A stretch of 64,000 nt of DNA from Diploscapter coronatus (GCA_964036155.1 OZ038422.1:71881201-71945200); one strand, 5' to 3'. Positions 24,588 through 36,921 are shown, counted from the stretch's first letter. The notes: a model not told the origin generated them from the letters alone. Program-made: numbers and translations.

Positions 24588-27356
24588 TCAGAATGAAAGA
24601 ACTTTCGACAGGAATATGTAAAAGAAGAAACTGAGAGAAACAGTGAATAAGCTTCTCGTCGATGCGATAGATCCAACGATAGCCTCAGGTTCCTGCGTGG
24701 CACCATCTCCGTCCTCGCCTTGCCCAGTCAATGTCGGAATGAGGATCGTGCCTGGCTCCTCGGTGGGTTCGATTGTGGGAATGTAGATCGAGGGATCGTG
24801 GGTCGTGGTTTCCTCGTCCTCCGGGGGCCAGGTAGGAGGAGGTTCAGTCATTTCCTCTGTAGGCAGTTCAGTAACTTCCTCGGTTGTGGGAGGCTCTGTC
24901 ACTTCTTCAGTAGTAGTTGGAGGCTCGGTTTCCGGAGCAGGTGCTTGTGTCGAGACGGTTTTATGAGGAAAGATTACATCCATGTAGTCCTAAATTATAA
25001 TATTCTGCTATATCGGACGATAAACGCTGAAAAGTGAGATTCATAAATCGCTATGAGATTGATAAAATCATTCTTTTGATGTTCAGAAAACTACGCAGAT
25101 AGTATCGGTTGATGAATGCTATTAACTGCGCATACCTCCCAGGCATCGACGAGACTCAGCAATTCTCTCCAATCTTTCTCTTCAATCGGAGCGGCTCCTG
25201 CGTTTTCAGACTAAATTTAAAGTTCTGCCATACTTTTCGTATTAATCTATGGTAATCAGAATTGCTGTTTTGAAAAAAATCGGTGAAAGCTATGATGAAT
25301 CTTATCATTTTATTGAATAAAAATTATCATCGATCTTTCGCAGAATGTAACTCTAATCACTTCTAATTTTAATTTTTTACCGCCATTCTCAGTCGACTAT
25401 ATGAAGGATCGCTGAAAAGTAAGTGCCTCATAACTGTATTTTCTTACTCTAATTTGTAATATTTAAATATTCTACTACTAATAATATCGACTATGAAAAT
25501 TCATTGATAAGAAAAAAGGAAGAAATATTGGTAGAAGTGCAAATGATGCGTCATATGTGTTTTGAGAATTCAATTTTGTATACTCACTGTTCGGGCAAAT
25601 GCTTGTACTTCTCCGTGTTCTTCAATTGTTCATCAACGTATACTTTGAAGAAGAGTTCTTTTATCTAAATCATTAGATATTACTCATTATTAATTTAGTC
25701 TTCTATGATTATATCTAAAGCTGCCCCAAAAGTAGAGTACAGGTACGAAACTGTTCCTTTACTATGGAAGGTTTCAGGTAAAATGTATGATAAATTCGTA
25801 TCTGTTAACAGTTAAAAATGTGAAGGCTATGGGATTTGTTTCTTAACTTAATGCAAGAATAGGTACGATCTTTGAACACACCAGTTTGCAGCCCTTACAG
25901 TATTGACTCAATCAGACTACTTACATGAGGCGTAATCTTAGCGTTATTGATATGATGATCCACGACATCATACGCTCGGTGGAGTTTCTCGAGGAACGAT
26001 GGATCGACTTGCTTTAAAACATAAGCTTATTCGTGATTATTTGATCGACCTCACATATCGCAGACTTTGGTCATTTCTCACTTCCTGTGGCAAAGCTCGC
26101 CATTTGTCCCATTGCTGCTCCCAAGATATTGATCGATCAAACAGGATTGCATTGATCTAAAAAAGAAACTATTGCAGATGGAATTTCATTTTATGTATTA
26201 GAATTAGGACAAATGAAAATATTCGTATTTCATCACGCATTTGAGATCTAATTTTTAAGTGTTCAACATTTGCCGAATAAAATCGAGACCTGTGCAATAT
26301 TATCCCGGCTGCTGGATCGTCGAGCCCGAATTTTGGCGTAATCCTTATAAATTATGTTCTTGATAGCCTCATTGAAAATCTCGTCATCTAAACAAATTTT
26401 CTCGCTATTTCAATGTTTTGAATCTACAGACAATTTTGACATTTTAGAAATCTCGTGACGTTCAAATTAACACGACGAATTTCATGATTCTTTTTAATGT
26501 CCTAACTTATTTCATGATGCTATTAAATTTTCTAATTATGTCGAATTTTTAATTTCAAGAATTTGCCGCAATTTTATGATTTTTCCGAAATAGTACACTA
26601 AATGTCTTTGAGCCGTTTTGATCGAGCCATAAATGCGGCGCATCATATGTTCGATTTGTTCCATTAGAAGATGCAGTTGGCATTCATCTCATTTTATTCA
26701 TTTTTTCGAAAATATTTTATCGCTTGGTTACCACAAAATGACGGCTTTTTCCATAAATTTTTTAAATCAAATTTGGGAATTTCCAAATCATAAATAAAAC
26801 TTGACCCATACATAGCACACAAAATTAGACTGAAAAATGTTGTGAACAAAATTTCATATTTTCCAGAATAAATTTCGGTTGACTGACCGATTAACAGTTT
26901 CTCTCAACTTAAGAACAAAATAAGCATTCACTTCACCGACACATTTTGAGTATTGAACGTTTTATGACAAATTGTAGCTCATTCCCTCAATCAATATCAT
27001 TAGCTTCATCATTTTCACACGTTGATTTGTCGGTGATGATGAAAGATGAAACGCTGAGAAGTGAGAAGGGTAAGTGAAAAGTGTGCAATGCATCGCAGTT
27101 ATATCAGCTCTTCGTAAATTTCGAAAAAAAATCATAAATCAGTTATTCTTGGAGATTCGCCAAAGAATCTCTTGAAAAAATAAGCGATTGCACAATTTTC
27201 AATATTTTCTAACGTATTTCTCGTAACTCGATGCGACATGATTTTCCGACTATCAAAAATGTTTCTTTTATTTGCAAACTGTGACCTACCAGTAATGGCA
27301 TTCGTGTATAGAGTGAAGATTTCGAAGAGTAAAAGCGCAAGTAAAATTATCCGCAT
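24588..27356 (-). CDS. Unrecognised secreted protein with Thr/Pro/Glu-rich tail and GPI-type C-terminus, 312 aa (paralogue 1)
   Basis: Exons in transcript order: 27356-27290, 26387-26290, 26156-26055, 26011-25925, 25664-25588, 25411-25381, 25210-25136, 24989-24588; 313 codons. Signal peptide MRIILLALLLFEIFTLYTNA. The mature part is cysteine-free and probably helical: KDYAKIRARRSSS (dibasic), FDRSISWEQQWDKWRALPQ, HRAYDVVDH, KELFFKVYVDEQ, DWRELLSLVDAWE. A long TTEEVTEPP-type stretch follows, then a hydrophobic C-terminus (SLFTVSLSFFFYIFLSKVL) that looks like a GPI attachment signal. Paralogue 2 keeps the 108-nt fifth exon whole; here it is split by an intron (25412-25587). One acceptor (exon 26011) ends TTAAAG. 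Family not recognised; cell-surface location inferred. Confidence 0.8.
25717..25896. repeat. Inverted-repeat element in intron of paralogue 1
   Basis: Left AAGCTGCCCCAAA with GTACAGGTACG, right inverse ending in TTTGCAGCCCTT with AGGTACGATC. Same style of ends as 5371-5624. Confidence 0.45.
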
Positions 27357-28150
27357 CTCGGAAATGCTGAAAATAGAAGCTATTTACTTTGGACAAAAAT
27401 AAATTTGTGTAATCATGAATTTTTTATTTTCTAGCGAGAAAAACTAAAACAATTTTACAGAAAATACAACATTAGCTCATCGTCGCTCTTGTGAGAGATG
27501 AATCGTAAATTGTATTTCTTCACGATACATGGTCGCAACGACGAGCTGACGTTTGATATCCCGTATAAATAATTCCTACCGAAAGATATAACGGATTAAT
27601 TAAATCGATCGGCGAATTGCTTGGAGCACGTATGAGAGTGTGGGATCTGAGCAGAACACTTGTGTGCCACTGCCGGCGAGTCGTATCCCAGACTCTTTCA
27701 TAAGATTAGTGCAACTCATTGGCAGTTGTTTTTTCGCATGCAAAAAATGCACAGCGCATGGAAAAAGCAGCAAATGGTTGCTGTTTTGTTAAACTCAGCA
27801 ATGCAAAGAGAGTCAAACAGATAAGCCTCAAATTCGCGTTCGTAAAGAAAACGATACCTGGAAAGAGAAGAAAGAGTGATGGCAGGGTAAATTTAACACG
27901 AATTATTTTTCTAATTTGATAAATTTGGCTTGATTGGTTCGTAATTTTAAGATAAGGGTGAAATGGATCTTCGGATTCAATCTTTAAAAATTCAACCCCA
28001 TCTCATCCTGTTTATAAATTTAGAGAGCGATACTTTTCAAAATCAGGCAGTGTGAAAGGATATCAACTTCGTAAGTAGAGCAGACGAGAATGATGCGTAC
28101 ATATACAATTTTAAAATTCAACAACAATAATCAATGAGGGATAACGATTT
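27357..28150. other. Upstream region of paralogue 1, duplicated
   Basis: Blocks around 27606-27733 and 27780-27930 recur upstream of paralogue 2 (30836-31002 and 31262-31400): for example GGAGCACGT, AGAACACTTG.GTGCC, TTTCATA.GATTAG and TTGGCAGTTGTTTT. Likely shared promoter elements. The plus-strand frame at 27719-27919 lies in these blocks and is not supported as coding. Confidence 0.55.
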
Positions 28151-30802
28151 TCAAAATGGAAGCACTCTAGACATGACTGAGTAGAAGAAAATGCTGAAGG
28201 AAAGGCAGAGTAGACTGCTCGTCTTGCCAGCGAATCCAACTGCTTTCTCTGGTTCCTGAGTCGCATTTTCAGTCGATTCAGATGTCGGAGCGTCGGTCGA
28301 TGGTTCTTCCGTAGTTGTTTCTTCAGGTGAAGTAGATGGAGGCTCGGTGACCTCTTCGGTTGTGGGTGCTTCCGTTTGTGGAGGCTCGGTTTCTGGCTCC
28401 GGTTCCGGTTCACGTGTAGATGCATTTTCACGACTGAACAGTTTCGACATGTATCGCTGAAATTTAGTTTTGGTATATCATTCTCTCGATCATCTTGATA
28501 ATGTCTCACGGCAAAAGAAGATTCCTCTATCGAAGAATCGTAGTCATTCTTGCTAATGTTTCCAATATTTGCTATACACAGGGTTTTTCGCTAGTACTCG
28601 TGCTCGCGAGTACGGGTACGACGAAAAAATCTGGTACGGGGATATCCAAAAATTGAAAATTTGCGACTAAAATTTATTATTATTTTTTTTTACATTTTCG
28701 TGATGTGAGAGTGCTAAAATTTTCTCAGCTGCATTATATATCATTCTTAGTGTGAATTCTAAGAAAATTTCTACAAATCACTAAAATTTTCACATACTTC
28801 CCAAACATCTATGGCACTCATCAAATGATCCCAATTTCCCTGCTCTTTGGGTCCTATTCCAACGTTTTGTGCCTGAATTAAATTTTTTGTTCTCTACCTC
28901 TTTATCTTCGTATCTTACCGCCATCTTCACACGATCAATGGCTGACACACCGGCCGGCAAGTTGTCGTATTTCGCACTGTTCTTCATTCGCTCGCCAATG
29001 TAGGCTCTGTAGAACATATCCTTCACCTAAATTTGATAGCCTTTAAACTGAATAACTTATGCAGTTGATATTGTCGATTTTTTTTTATTTATTCATGGCA
29101 AATTTTAGAAACTTATGAAGATCAGCTCACATGTGGCTCGAGCTCGTTGAATGGTCCCATATCCATTCCTTCATAGGCTCTTCTGAGAGTGTCGAAGAAG
29201 TCTTCATCGATAGCCTATAAGATTTAGTATTAGATCGATCTCTTTCGGACGGTTCTAAAACCTACAAATTTCAAGCTCTCTTCGTCCTTCACGTCCTGCG
29301 GAAGTTGCTGCCATTTTTGCCACTGCTGTTCTGGGGTCAGGGATCGGTCGAAGACAATCGAGTTGATCTAAAATACCAAAAATGTTTACATATTTCCCTC
29401 AAATAATATTTAAATTCTTCTAATTTTGTTTCAGCTGCTTGCTTAAATGATAAAAGAGCTACGATAAAAATAGCTTCTATCAGCAGGTCAGGATATTTCG
29501 AGCATGAGATCTCAATATGAAATCGATACTTTGGCCATGTTTTCTTCGCTGTTGGATCGTCGAACACGAACTCTGCCGTAGTCTTTGTAGAGGAAGCTTT
29601 TGACGACCTGATTGAGGAATTCGTCATCTGAATCCAACTTCTTTCTTATTTGAAACTGTGGTCCTATTCAAATGAATTTGGGTCTTTCAACAATATCTGA
29701 CATTGTCTCATTAGAGCATAAGTAGCTGGCGAAAAAGGATATAATCGTTTTAAGTTTTTCCCCCTCCAATTCTATATCTATATCATGTCAGGAATGTTCG
29801 GAAGCTGATTGGTAGGATTTCCCCGAGAGGGTTTGAGGCTGAATATCCAGAGTGAGCCATATGGTCTTTAATCGCCAGAAAAAATTCTAACTTCAAAGAC
29901 TTGTTGAAGATTTTCTGACGGTTCTAAAAAGTGTATTCGAATGTCGTTGAGCCATTTTGATTGAATCATAAAGTTCCATGCATCATGTGTTCGATTTGCT
30001 CAATTCGAAAGTGCAGTTGCCTGCTGGCATGCCCACTGCCTTCTGCCTTTGTCTTCATCTTTCTCCGTTCCTCTCCTCACTTTCATCACAAATATTTTAT
30101 CCGCTTGTTTCCCACAAAGTGACAGCTTCTTCCACAGGATTTTGCCAGAAAGCTGAACATTTCATAATTGAGAGATTTTCAAGACCAACTTTACCGTAGC
30201 AAATTAAAAGATTGGAAAAATTGACAAATCAAACAAGCAATTTATTTGAGAAAGAATATTGTAGTAGTCAGAGATTTTGTTCCTAATTTCAGTGAAGATA
30301 GATCCACTTAGAAGGGGGATTGTGTAAATATTTCTCTAAATTTAGAAAATTATTGTAGCTTAATTGCTCTTCATCAAAATTATCCTTTCTGCCAATTTTT
30401 TCGCCACCAGATCAATCAATGAGAAGTCTTCTTCATTTTTCTTCACGCTGATTTATGGATGATGATGAAAGGATAAAGCATCATAAAAACGTGAAGAATA
30501 GAGGAGAGTAGGTGGAAAGTGGGAAACATTGCAAGGATATCTAATCTTTTGACAAAAACAAGCAGAAACAAAATAAAGCGAAGGAAACATACAATCCTCA
30601 AGCATCATGAAACTGACATAAAGGGTCATCAAAGAGAAAATTCTTTTTTACTCTTTATCACGCAATATAAAGCTTGATGGGACAATGTCTCTAGAATAAT
30701 AGAATTTCTAATATCTTAAAAAAAAAAAAAACCACCTGAGATTCCACTGACGTATAGGAGAGTGATTTCGAAGAGTAGGAGTGATGTCAAAACAATCCGC
30801 AT
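28151..30802 (-). CDS. Unrecognised secreted protein with Thr/Pro/Glu-rich tail and GPI-type C-terminus, 279 aa (paralogue 2)
   Basis: Exons 30802-30736, 29627-29530, 29367-29266, 29214-29131, 29026-28919, 28872-28798, 28456-28151 give 280 codons. Signal peptide MRIVLTSLLLFEITLLYVSG. The mature region parallels paralogue 1: KDYGRVRVRRSNS, FDRSLTPEQQWQKWQQLPQ, RRAYEGMDMGP, KDMFYRAYIGERM, NWDHLMSAIDVWE. The tail has PEPEPETEPP, then TTEEVTEPP and SPEETTTEEPS, and ends in a hydrophobic LLCLSFSIFFYSVMSRVLPF. No cysteine lies between the signal peptide and the C-terminal segment. Structure and order suggest a GPI-anchored surface or cuticle-associated protein, but no function is assigned. Conserved noncoding blocks in intron 1 and upstream are shared with paralogue 1. 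Confidence 0.82.
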
Positions 30803-31574
30803 TTCGAATTGATGAATTATTTGGCGAATCTACCTAATCGATCGCGACACAAGTGTTGGGAGCACGTTTGTGAGCCTCGAAGCAGGGGGAGTCAAGGATA
30901 AAGCCGGAGGATAAAAGTAGAACACTTGCGTGCCGATGGCTGAGGCTAAGAGCTGTGCCAAACACTTTCATAGGATTAGCGAGCGAGTTGGCAGTTGTTT
31001 TCAGCTGTTTTTCATCATATCTTCAGGTTTTAAACATGACAAATTACGTAGACAGCCAGAAAATGTGGAAATAGCGTTTAATTTACAACATCCTATTGAA
31101 TAACTTCATGCATTTTGGTAGAATGTGATGTTGGACGAAATTTTGAAAGCCAAAAATTTCAAAGATCGATTAACCTTACAATTTTTATCAGGTTCTCGTG
31201 CTTCAAGCAGAATTACTTGTCCATCTAGAACGAAAATCGCCTTAAAGATGTAAATGATCGTTGTTTTGTTAACCTTGAGCAATTCAAACAGATAAACCTC
31301 AAGTTCGCGCTCGTGGAGAAAAATGATCCTCCGAAAGTGAAGAGTGAAAAATGATATGAACGAGTTGAACGGGAAATTTGTTTTTACAATTTGATAAATC
31401 TGATTGGGTGAATTTGAAATTTATGAGCCCTCAAAAGTTCTCTCAAGGTTAAAAAATGTAAGAAAATCGATTCCACGACACAATCTTTGAGCAAATTCAT
31501 GTGATGAAATGTTTATTCGTCAATAAATAATGTTAAATCTATGTACGTATCACAATTATCATAGTTTTCGACTT
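30803..31574. other. Upstream region of paralogue 2
   Basis: Contains the counterpart of the paralogue 1 promoter blocks. Its far end holds the 3' flank and a TTTATT (AATAAA on the minus strand) near 31510 that suits the cysteine-rich peptide gene. Confidence 0.5.
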
Positions 31575-32631
31575 TCAGCATTGCTTGTTGACACAACAAA
31601 TGCATTTAGTTGGATAGGCTGCTTCTCGGAATCCATACGCTTCATTCTAAATTTAATCTTTTTTTTTTTTTAAATTCATTGAACAGTTCAAATTTGTTGA
31701 ACTTTTGAATGTTTAAAAATGTTCATTCTATGGTTTGAAAATACCATTTTGAGATGGAAGTAACCTTCAATATTTCGTTCTACAGAAAGATTACCGTATT
31801 TTCTCTAATAGAAGCTCCAGGATTTCTATTCTTTAACCCCTTAATTTTTGAAAATTTCAAACTTTTTAACCATCATAACTCTACATCCGAAGATCGTAGA
31901 AACTAGGACCAAACATAAATATGCTCTAAATATTCTAAGGAATGCATAAAACACTTTCCGAGATGATATGAATTGGGTAATGGGTAGATCTGGAAATTCG
32001 AGGGAGGCTTCAATTAGAGAAAATACGGGGCTCATTGTGTTTCCATCGTTCTCTTCCGTTTCATTCTGATTTCGAAAGTCAATATTTCACTTCCGGCAAG
32101 CTGATTCATGCTTCCACAAAAACTGACCACTTTGAGTCCTTTGGACATAGCGAACCCCTCACAGCACTTGTCACAGGACTCGTTCGTCAGCTCGAGTTTA
32201 TCCGAATCACAATACACTGTGCTATTCACACCCTTACTACAAAAATTCATTTTTAAATTTGCTGCGAAATGTGAAAATTTCATAACTTACTGCTCGCCTT
32301 GATAATAAACCTAAAATGATGATATTACAAATTCAGCTACCATATCAATTCATCTTGAAATCACATCTTTAGCGTCAAAATAGCAGTCATACATATTAAA
32401 GAAATAAACTTACCGTAGCAATAGCAACATCTTCGAAGCAAGCTGAATTAGATTATGTGAAATTGTTCGCGCTTCTTTCTTACTGTATCCACATCTTATG
32501 TCTTGGTTGTCTGTGGTAGCTGAGATGAATTGAGCAATTGCAAGAAAGAGGATAAATTTCTGAAAGAATTTAATTGTGTACCAAGCAAATAATGATCATA
32601 AAATAGATATTTCGTTGAGCCATACCAGCAT
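31575..32631 (-). CDS. Small secreted ten-cysteine protein, 102 aa
   Basis: Six exons: 32631-32626 (just ATGCTG), 32559-32484, 32442-32414, 32310-32291, 32236-32131, 31646-31575. They join to 103 codons, and several are tiny (6, 20, 29 nt). Signal peptide MLKFILFLAIAQFISA, then a mature peptide of about 86 residues with ten cysteines: RCGYTC near the N-terminus, STVYCDSD, ESCDKCCEGF, and a C-terminal KCICCVNKQC. That fits five disulfides. The mature part also has GFREAAYP before the last cysteine cluster. No family recognised; size and cysteine pattern suit a defence-type or signalling peptide, which is inference only. The last intron holds MITE copy 2. The six-base first exon is the weakest part. 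Confidence 0.75.
31793..32029. repeat. MITE-like element, copy 2
   Basis: Terminal inverted repeats of about 22 bases (CCGTATTTTCTCTAATAGAAG and GCTTCAATTAGAGAAAATACGG), with only a mismatch or two. Length 237. It sits in the last intron of the ten-cysteine gene. Confidence 0.85.
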
Positions 32632-33603
32632 CTCTAATTTTTCTTGGGTTTCTGAAAGAATGTATTTTCACACATCAAACTTCAACTTGAACTCGTTCTT
32701 GACTTTTTGCCAAGAAGTAATCGAATGTATATACGAGTTTTCGGGTTCTAGTTGTTTCTTTGCTTTCGAGAAACAAGCTAGGAGATAAATAACTTTGATG
32801 GATGAAACTGATTTTGAGATACATGTAAAGCGATGAAAAACGACTTGTGAAAAGAGAAAATTGGAGTGAAATTAATCAAATTGAAAAAGCAAAAGTAATT
32901 TCAAAAAACTTTTTGATCATTTTTACAATCAAAAAATGATAAATCGTCAGTTTATAAATCTTGGAATCTCAATAGACTCAATTGTTTATAATTATCGCAT
33001 TACGACTGTTAAAGTTCAGATTTAGTTTATATGGTCAAGGTCCAAATTTTGAAGTTTGTCCTGATTCGCCGAATCTATTTGAGTTAATATGAATTCATAG
33101 ATGAAGAGGTGCATATTCATCATCAGGAAGGGATTTCGTTCATTTTTCGCATTAGATGAGTAGGAAACGGGCGCTAAGGTGTTATCCATCAAAGTTTTTG
33201 TTTGATAATGCTACGCCTTAAAATATAGCTATAGACAGGCTAAGCAGAAACGGGGAAGAATGTAGCAGTTTTAGATAATTCTTTTTGACTGAGCAGGTTA
33301 CAAAATTTCTTTTTGGGTACACAACCGGCTATGAAAAATCAGCTCAAAGTAATTGTGTACATCGATGGACACGAAATTTTCTTTAAATTCTTGACAATGA
33401 CTATTCAGTATTCAACTTCAATCGTTTGGAGAATAATTTATTATAAATGTGCTGGTAAGTTGTTTGTTTTGAAACGTTGAAAATCTCAAATCCACGATAC
33501 CAACATTTTAAAGTTTATTTCCGAATTTAATTCCAAAGAAAGAAAATGAATTAGTCGAAACAATTTTTAAAAATTTATCAATCCACTTTCCGCAATTTAT
33601 CAG
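32632..33603. other. Spacer upstream of the ten-cysteine gene
   Basis: AT-rich, no open frame with splice support. It should contain the promoter of the minus-strand ten-cysteine gene. Confidence 0.5.
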
Positions 33604-35552
33604 TTAGTGAACTCGACCAGCATAATTGCAACATCTAAACTAATGAAGGTAGCGTGCTAATGGCAAAAATCTTACTGTAATTCACAGCAATCTTCAAACT
33701 TGTCGCATCCGAAGCTGAATTCGTAAACACGAGTTCCGTTTTGAAATTGCACCTCAAAATTCTATCTTCTCATTTCTGAGGTAGCTATTCTACCTTTCCA
33801 AATTCGATATTACCACCAGCAGAAACAGTCTTATTTGATCCATAAATCTCGGCTATTTCTACATCCATTTTGTCAGTCGAGCCTGTTTTTGTGCTAATCG
33901 CATTTTGTATGAATTTTCTAACCGATTGAAACTTCATCACTTCTGTCGAATTTAAATTGACACATTTTCGTATCCTTCACTTCTTGGTTGTAGAACTTGT
34001 ATGTCGGACCGAAATAATATAAGTGTTGTCCATATCTAAACTTCTATCGTTTGTTGAATGATTTGGTTTTCGCATGTGACAATAAAGATAGCAAAAATAG
34101 AATTGAATTTTTTTTGAAAATTTTCGATAGATCCAATTACTTATTTTACAACTGATAAATTCAACCTACGAAAAGTTTGGAGCAGTTTGTTTGATCGTAT
34201 ACACGTTGGACGTCAAATTATAAGCCAAATAAGTAGAATTTTGTGAAAACACGTCCTCTCGGAATTTATTCGTGTAGTTGAAAATCAAAGCTTGATTCGG
34301 TCTAATCATTCTAAATTCTACGACCTTCGACTTTCCAATTTAATTTTCTTACTCTGGTATTCCAACTGATACTGGTCGAACAGGGTAAATCCTTTCAGTC
34401 GGTACCTTCTTCTGTTTGTTGGACCCGAACAACTTCTTGCCGAGAAATTTCGCAACTTTCTTCCCGACCTTCATGGCAATTTTCTTCTTAATGTCGGATT
34501 TAGGTCTGAATTTCTGTTTATTATTACAATTTTCTTCCTGTGTCGATTTTGATTAATTCCTAAGAGCGAATTTGGAAGAAAGAATTTCTTTCAGCATTAA
34601 TAAATATGAACATCAAGAAAATTTCAATCCCACTTTTGCTGAACAACGATGACCGTGTTTTGATTCGGATGATTATTGTATGGCAAAGAATTCGGGTATG
34701 AATGAATGTGCGTATTTGAGTGATGATGGATGGGCCTTGGAGTAGACTTTTGCCGTCTCTTCATCTCATCCATTCTATGCCGCTGTCTTCGGGCTTCGCT
34801 GAAATGCACTTTATGATAACAATTAGGATTTCTCACAATATCCCAATTTTAGTAAACAAATTTTTCTCAACTATTCTGTCTGCAATAGGGATTCAGAGGG
34901 TATTCATATCGTCATGAGTAAAACAATTACTTTCACGAACTTACTCAAGAGCATAAGCCATTTGGTTTCCCTTATCACTCGTTTTGTGGGTTGAAATTAC
35001 GCTGTGTCCGACATTAGAGCCTGGTTGTTCCTTCTTCTTGCCTTTGCTGCGATTTCTCGAGCTGTCCGTATTTCGGTTATTGCCTGAAATAGTTGTAAGT
35101 TTCAGGAATTTCCCTGAATGCGAAATTTTTGGTTTCAAAGTCTCGAAGAAGGGCGATGATGAAACGAATGAAAATCTTACCATGATTCGACTGATTTCGA
35201 TGATTGTTTTTGTTTTTGTTCTTGTTTGAATTCGATCGGTTTGAATTGGAATTCGAATTGATTCTATTGTGAACTTTCTCGCGAGCTTTCGAAACACCAC
35301 GATTGTTACTATTGCCTGAAATGTGGTTTTGAAAAAAAACATTTGCCTACAGAGCTAAAGGACTAGAGAGCACTTTCGTCAGACGAAAATAAACTATAGG
35401 GAGTAGGTTGCAAAGGGTTTCTGACGATCGTCCTCCCTAGGTCTGTTTGCCTGGCATATTTTTATGGCTTGAAATGTCTTACTTTTTGTATTTCTCTTTG
35501 ATGTTACGAGAAATATCAAACAGAGCAACATCAAAACTATACTGAGTCTCAT
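33604..35552 (-). CDS. Secreted Asn/Lys/His-rich protein with C-terminal CX module, 370 aa
   Basis: Ten exons: 35552-35483, 35315-35181, 35083-34945, 34798-34634, 34505-34353, 34310-34170, 34035-33923, 33882-33794, 33752-33676, 33634-33604; exactly 371 codons. Signal peptide MRLSIVLMLLCLIFLVTS. Next comes a low-complexity basic region (NSNSNRSNSNKNKNKNN), a His/Asn stretch (IHHHSNTHIHSYPN), a Lys-rich segment (KKKIAMKVGKKVAKFLGKK), then a domain with YGQHLYYFGPTYKFY, KMCQFKF, FQNGTRVYEFSFGC, and a final CDKFEDCCELQCC. The last elements match the nematode CX module: YY near the start, a lone Cys, then C..xxCC..xCC at the end. The module is known from the family; its function is not. Likely extracellular. 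Confidence 0.82.
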
Positions 35553-36921
35553 AGTTGACTAGAGTGAACTAAATCAAAAATTTTCGGATAGGTTTTGTAA
35601 AAAAATAAGAGAACTAATCGATGTTGATACGTTATAAAGTTTATTTAATTTTTCAGAATGTTTATGATTCGCCTTCGTTTGTTTCCTATCATATTATCTT
35701 TCACGTTGAGCAGAACACAGTTCAAGTTTATTCATCGCAAAAGTGATTTTTTTTAAATAATTGATAATTTTAAAATTACCTGAACTGATATAGATTTTTA
35801 AATCAGAAAACATCGGAAAGTTTTCTTTGACCTGAGATATTGATAGCGTTCTTCGTTTTGGAGATATAAATCCAACTTTTGCTCGTTCTAGTTTCAAATT
35901 TCCAAAATCTCTGGAGTATAATTGACTAAGAATGACATTTCGCAGGATTATCAGCCTTATCCTTTGGAAACAAGTAAAGGAAATGGAAATGATGAGAAAA
36001 AATGAGAGAAAAATGATTGTCTTTCTCTACGCGCAGTTAGAATCAAACGTAAGACTTATTTTTAACAAAATAGAGCTTGTGAGGTTGTGTTATGCACTTC
36101 TGGATTATGTGATATTTTGAAGAAGACTTGATAACAGAGTTCCGATTCATTGGAACAAAGCTCAGGACCGTGTCAGTCAACAAGGTGCTTGTCGCGCAGC
36201 GCACACAGCTTCTCTGACTGCAAAACTCCTTGTCTTCTTACCGCTCAATAAGCATCTCGACAAACAGCGAAAAGGCACCTGCAAAATTAAAAGAATAAAG
36301 GAATTCGGCTGATCGAAAAGCATAATAAACAAACAGCGAATTTGAAGTTAGTTCTTTCTTCCTAGAGGCCGGATTTATCTGATTTTACCAGATTGAGCTA
36401 CTCAACCATCTCAGACCATACGTGTTACTAATTTTTTCCAAATTCCGTAATCCATTTCAAAAATATTTATTATTCTAATAATGTCGAAATTTACCATGAC
36501 ATTGAAGCCTGTCAATCTAACAATTCAGAGTTTGAGGTAAATTTTATAATAAAGTATCTCTTTCAATGTGGCATTTGCAGTGATGAACGAAAATGTTGGA
36601 TTAGGAAAATGGCTAATACATTCTTCAGCAAATTGCAATTTGATTGGGCAGAATTTGCATTTTCGTTATATTTGTAAGTAAATTATATGATTAGATTTCA
36701 CTTTGTAAATAAATCTATTTATTGAAATTGCACTTTCTCAAATAAGGTATCCTTAAAATAGTTCGCTAAATGGTGAGATCTATGAGAATTTAATGACAAC
36801 TTTTAGAACTGTCATAAAGATATTGAGCAACGAATTAGCACGATTTCACACACCAATATGGCATAGAAGTAATTTGATTAGAAAATACTAATATCCGTAA
36901 AATTTGTTTGGATCAGACAAT
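35553..36921. other. Spacer between CX-module gene and GPCR
   Basis: The only exon-like piece is on the minus strand at about 36246-36282. It is bracketed by AATTTTGCAG and GGTAAG, and could be a 5' untranslated exon of the CX-module gene. The rest is AT-rich without supported frames. Confidence 0.4.
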
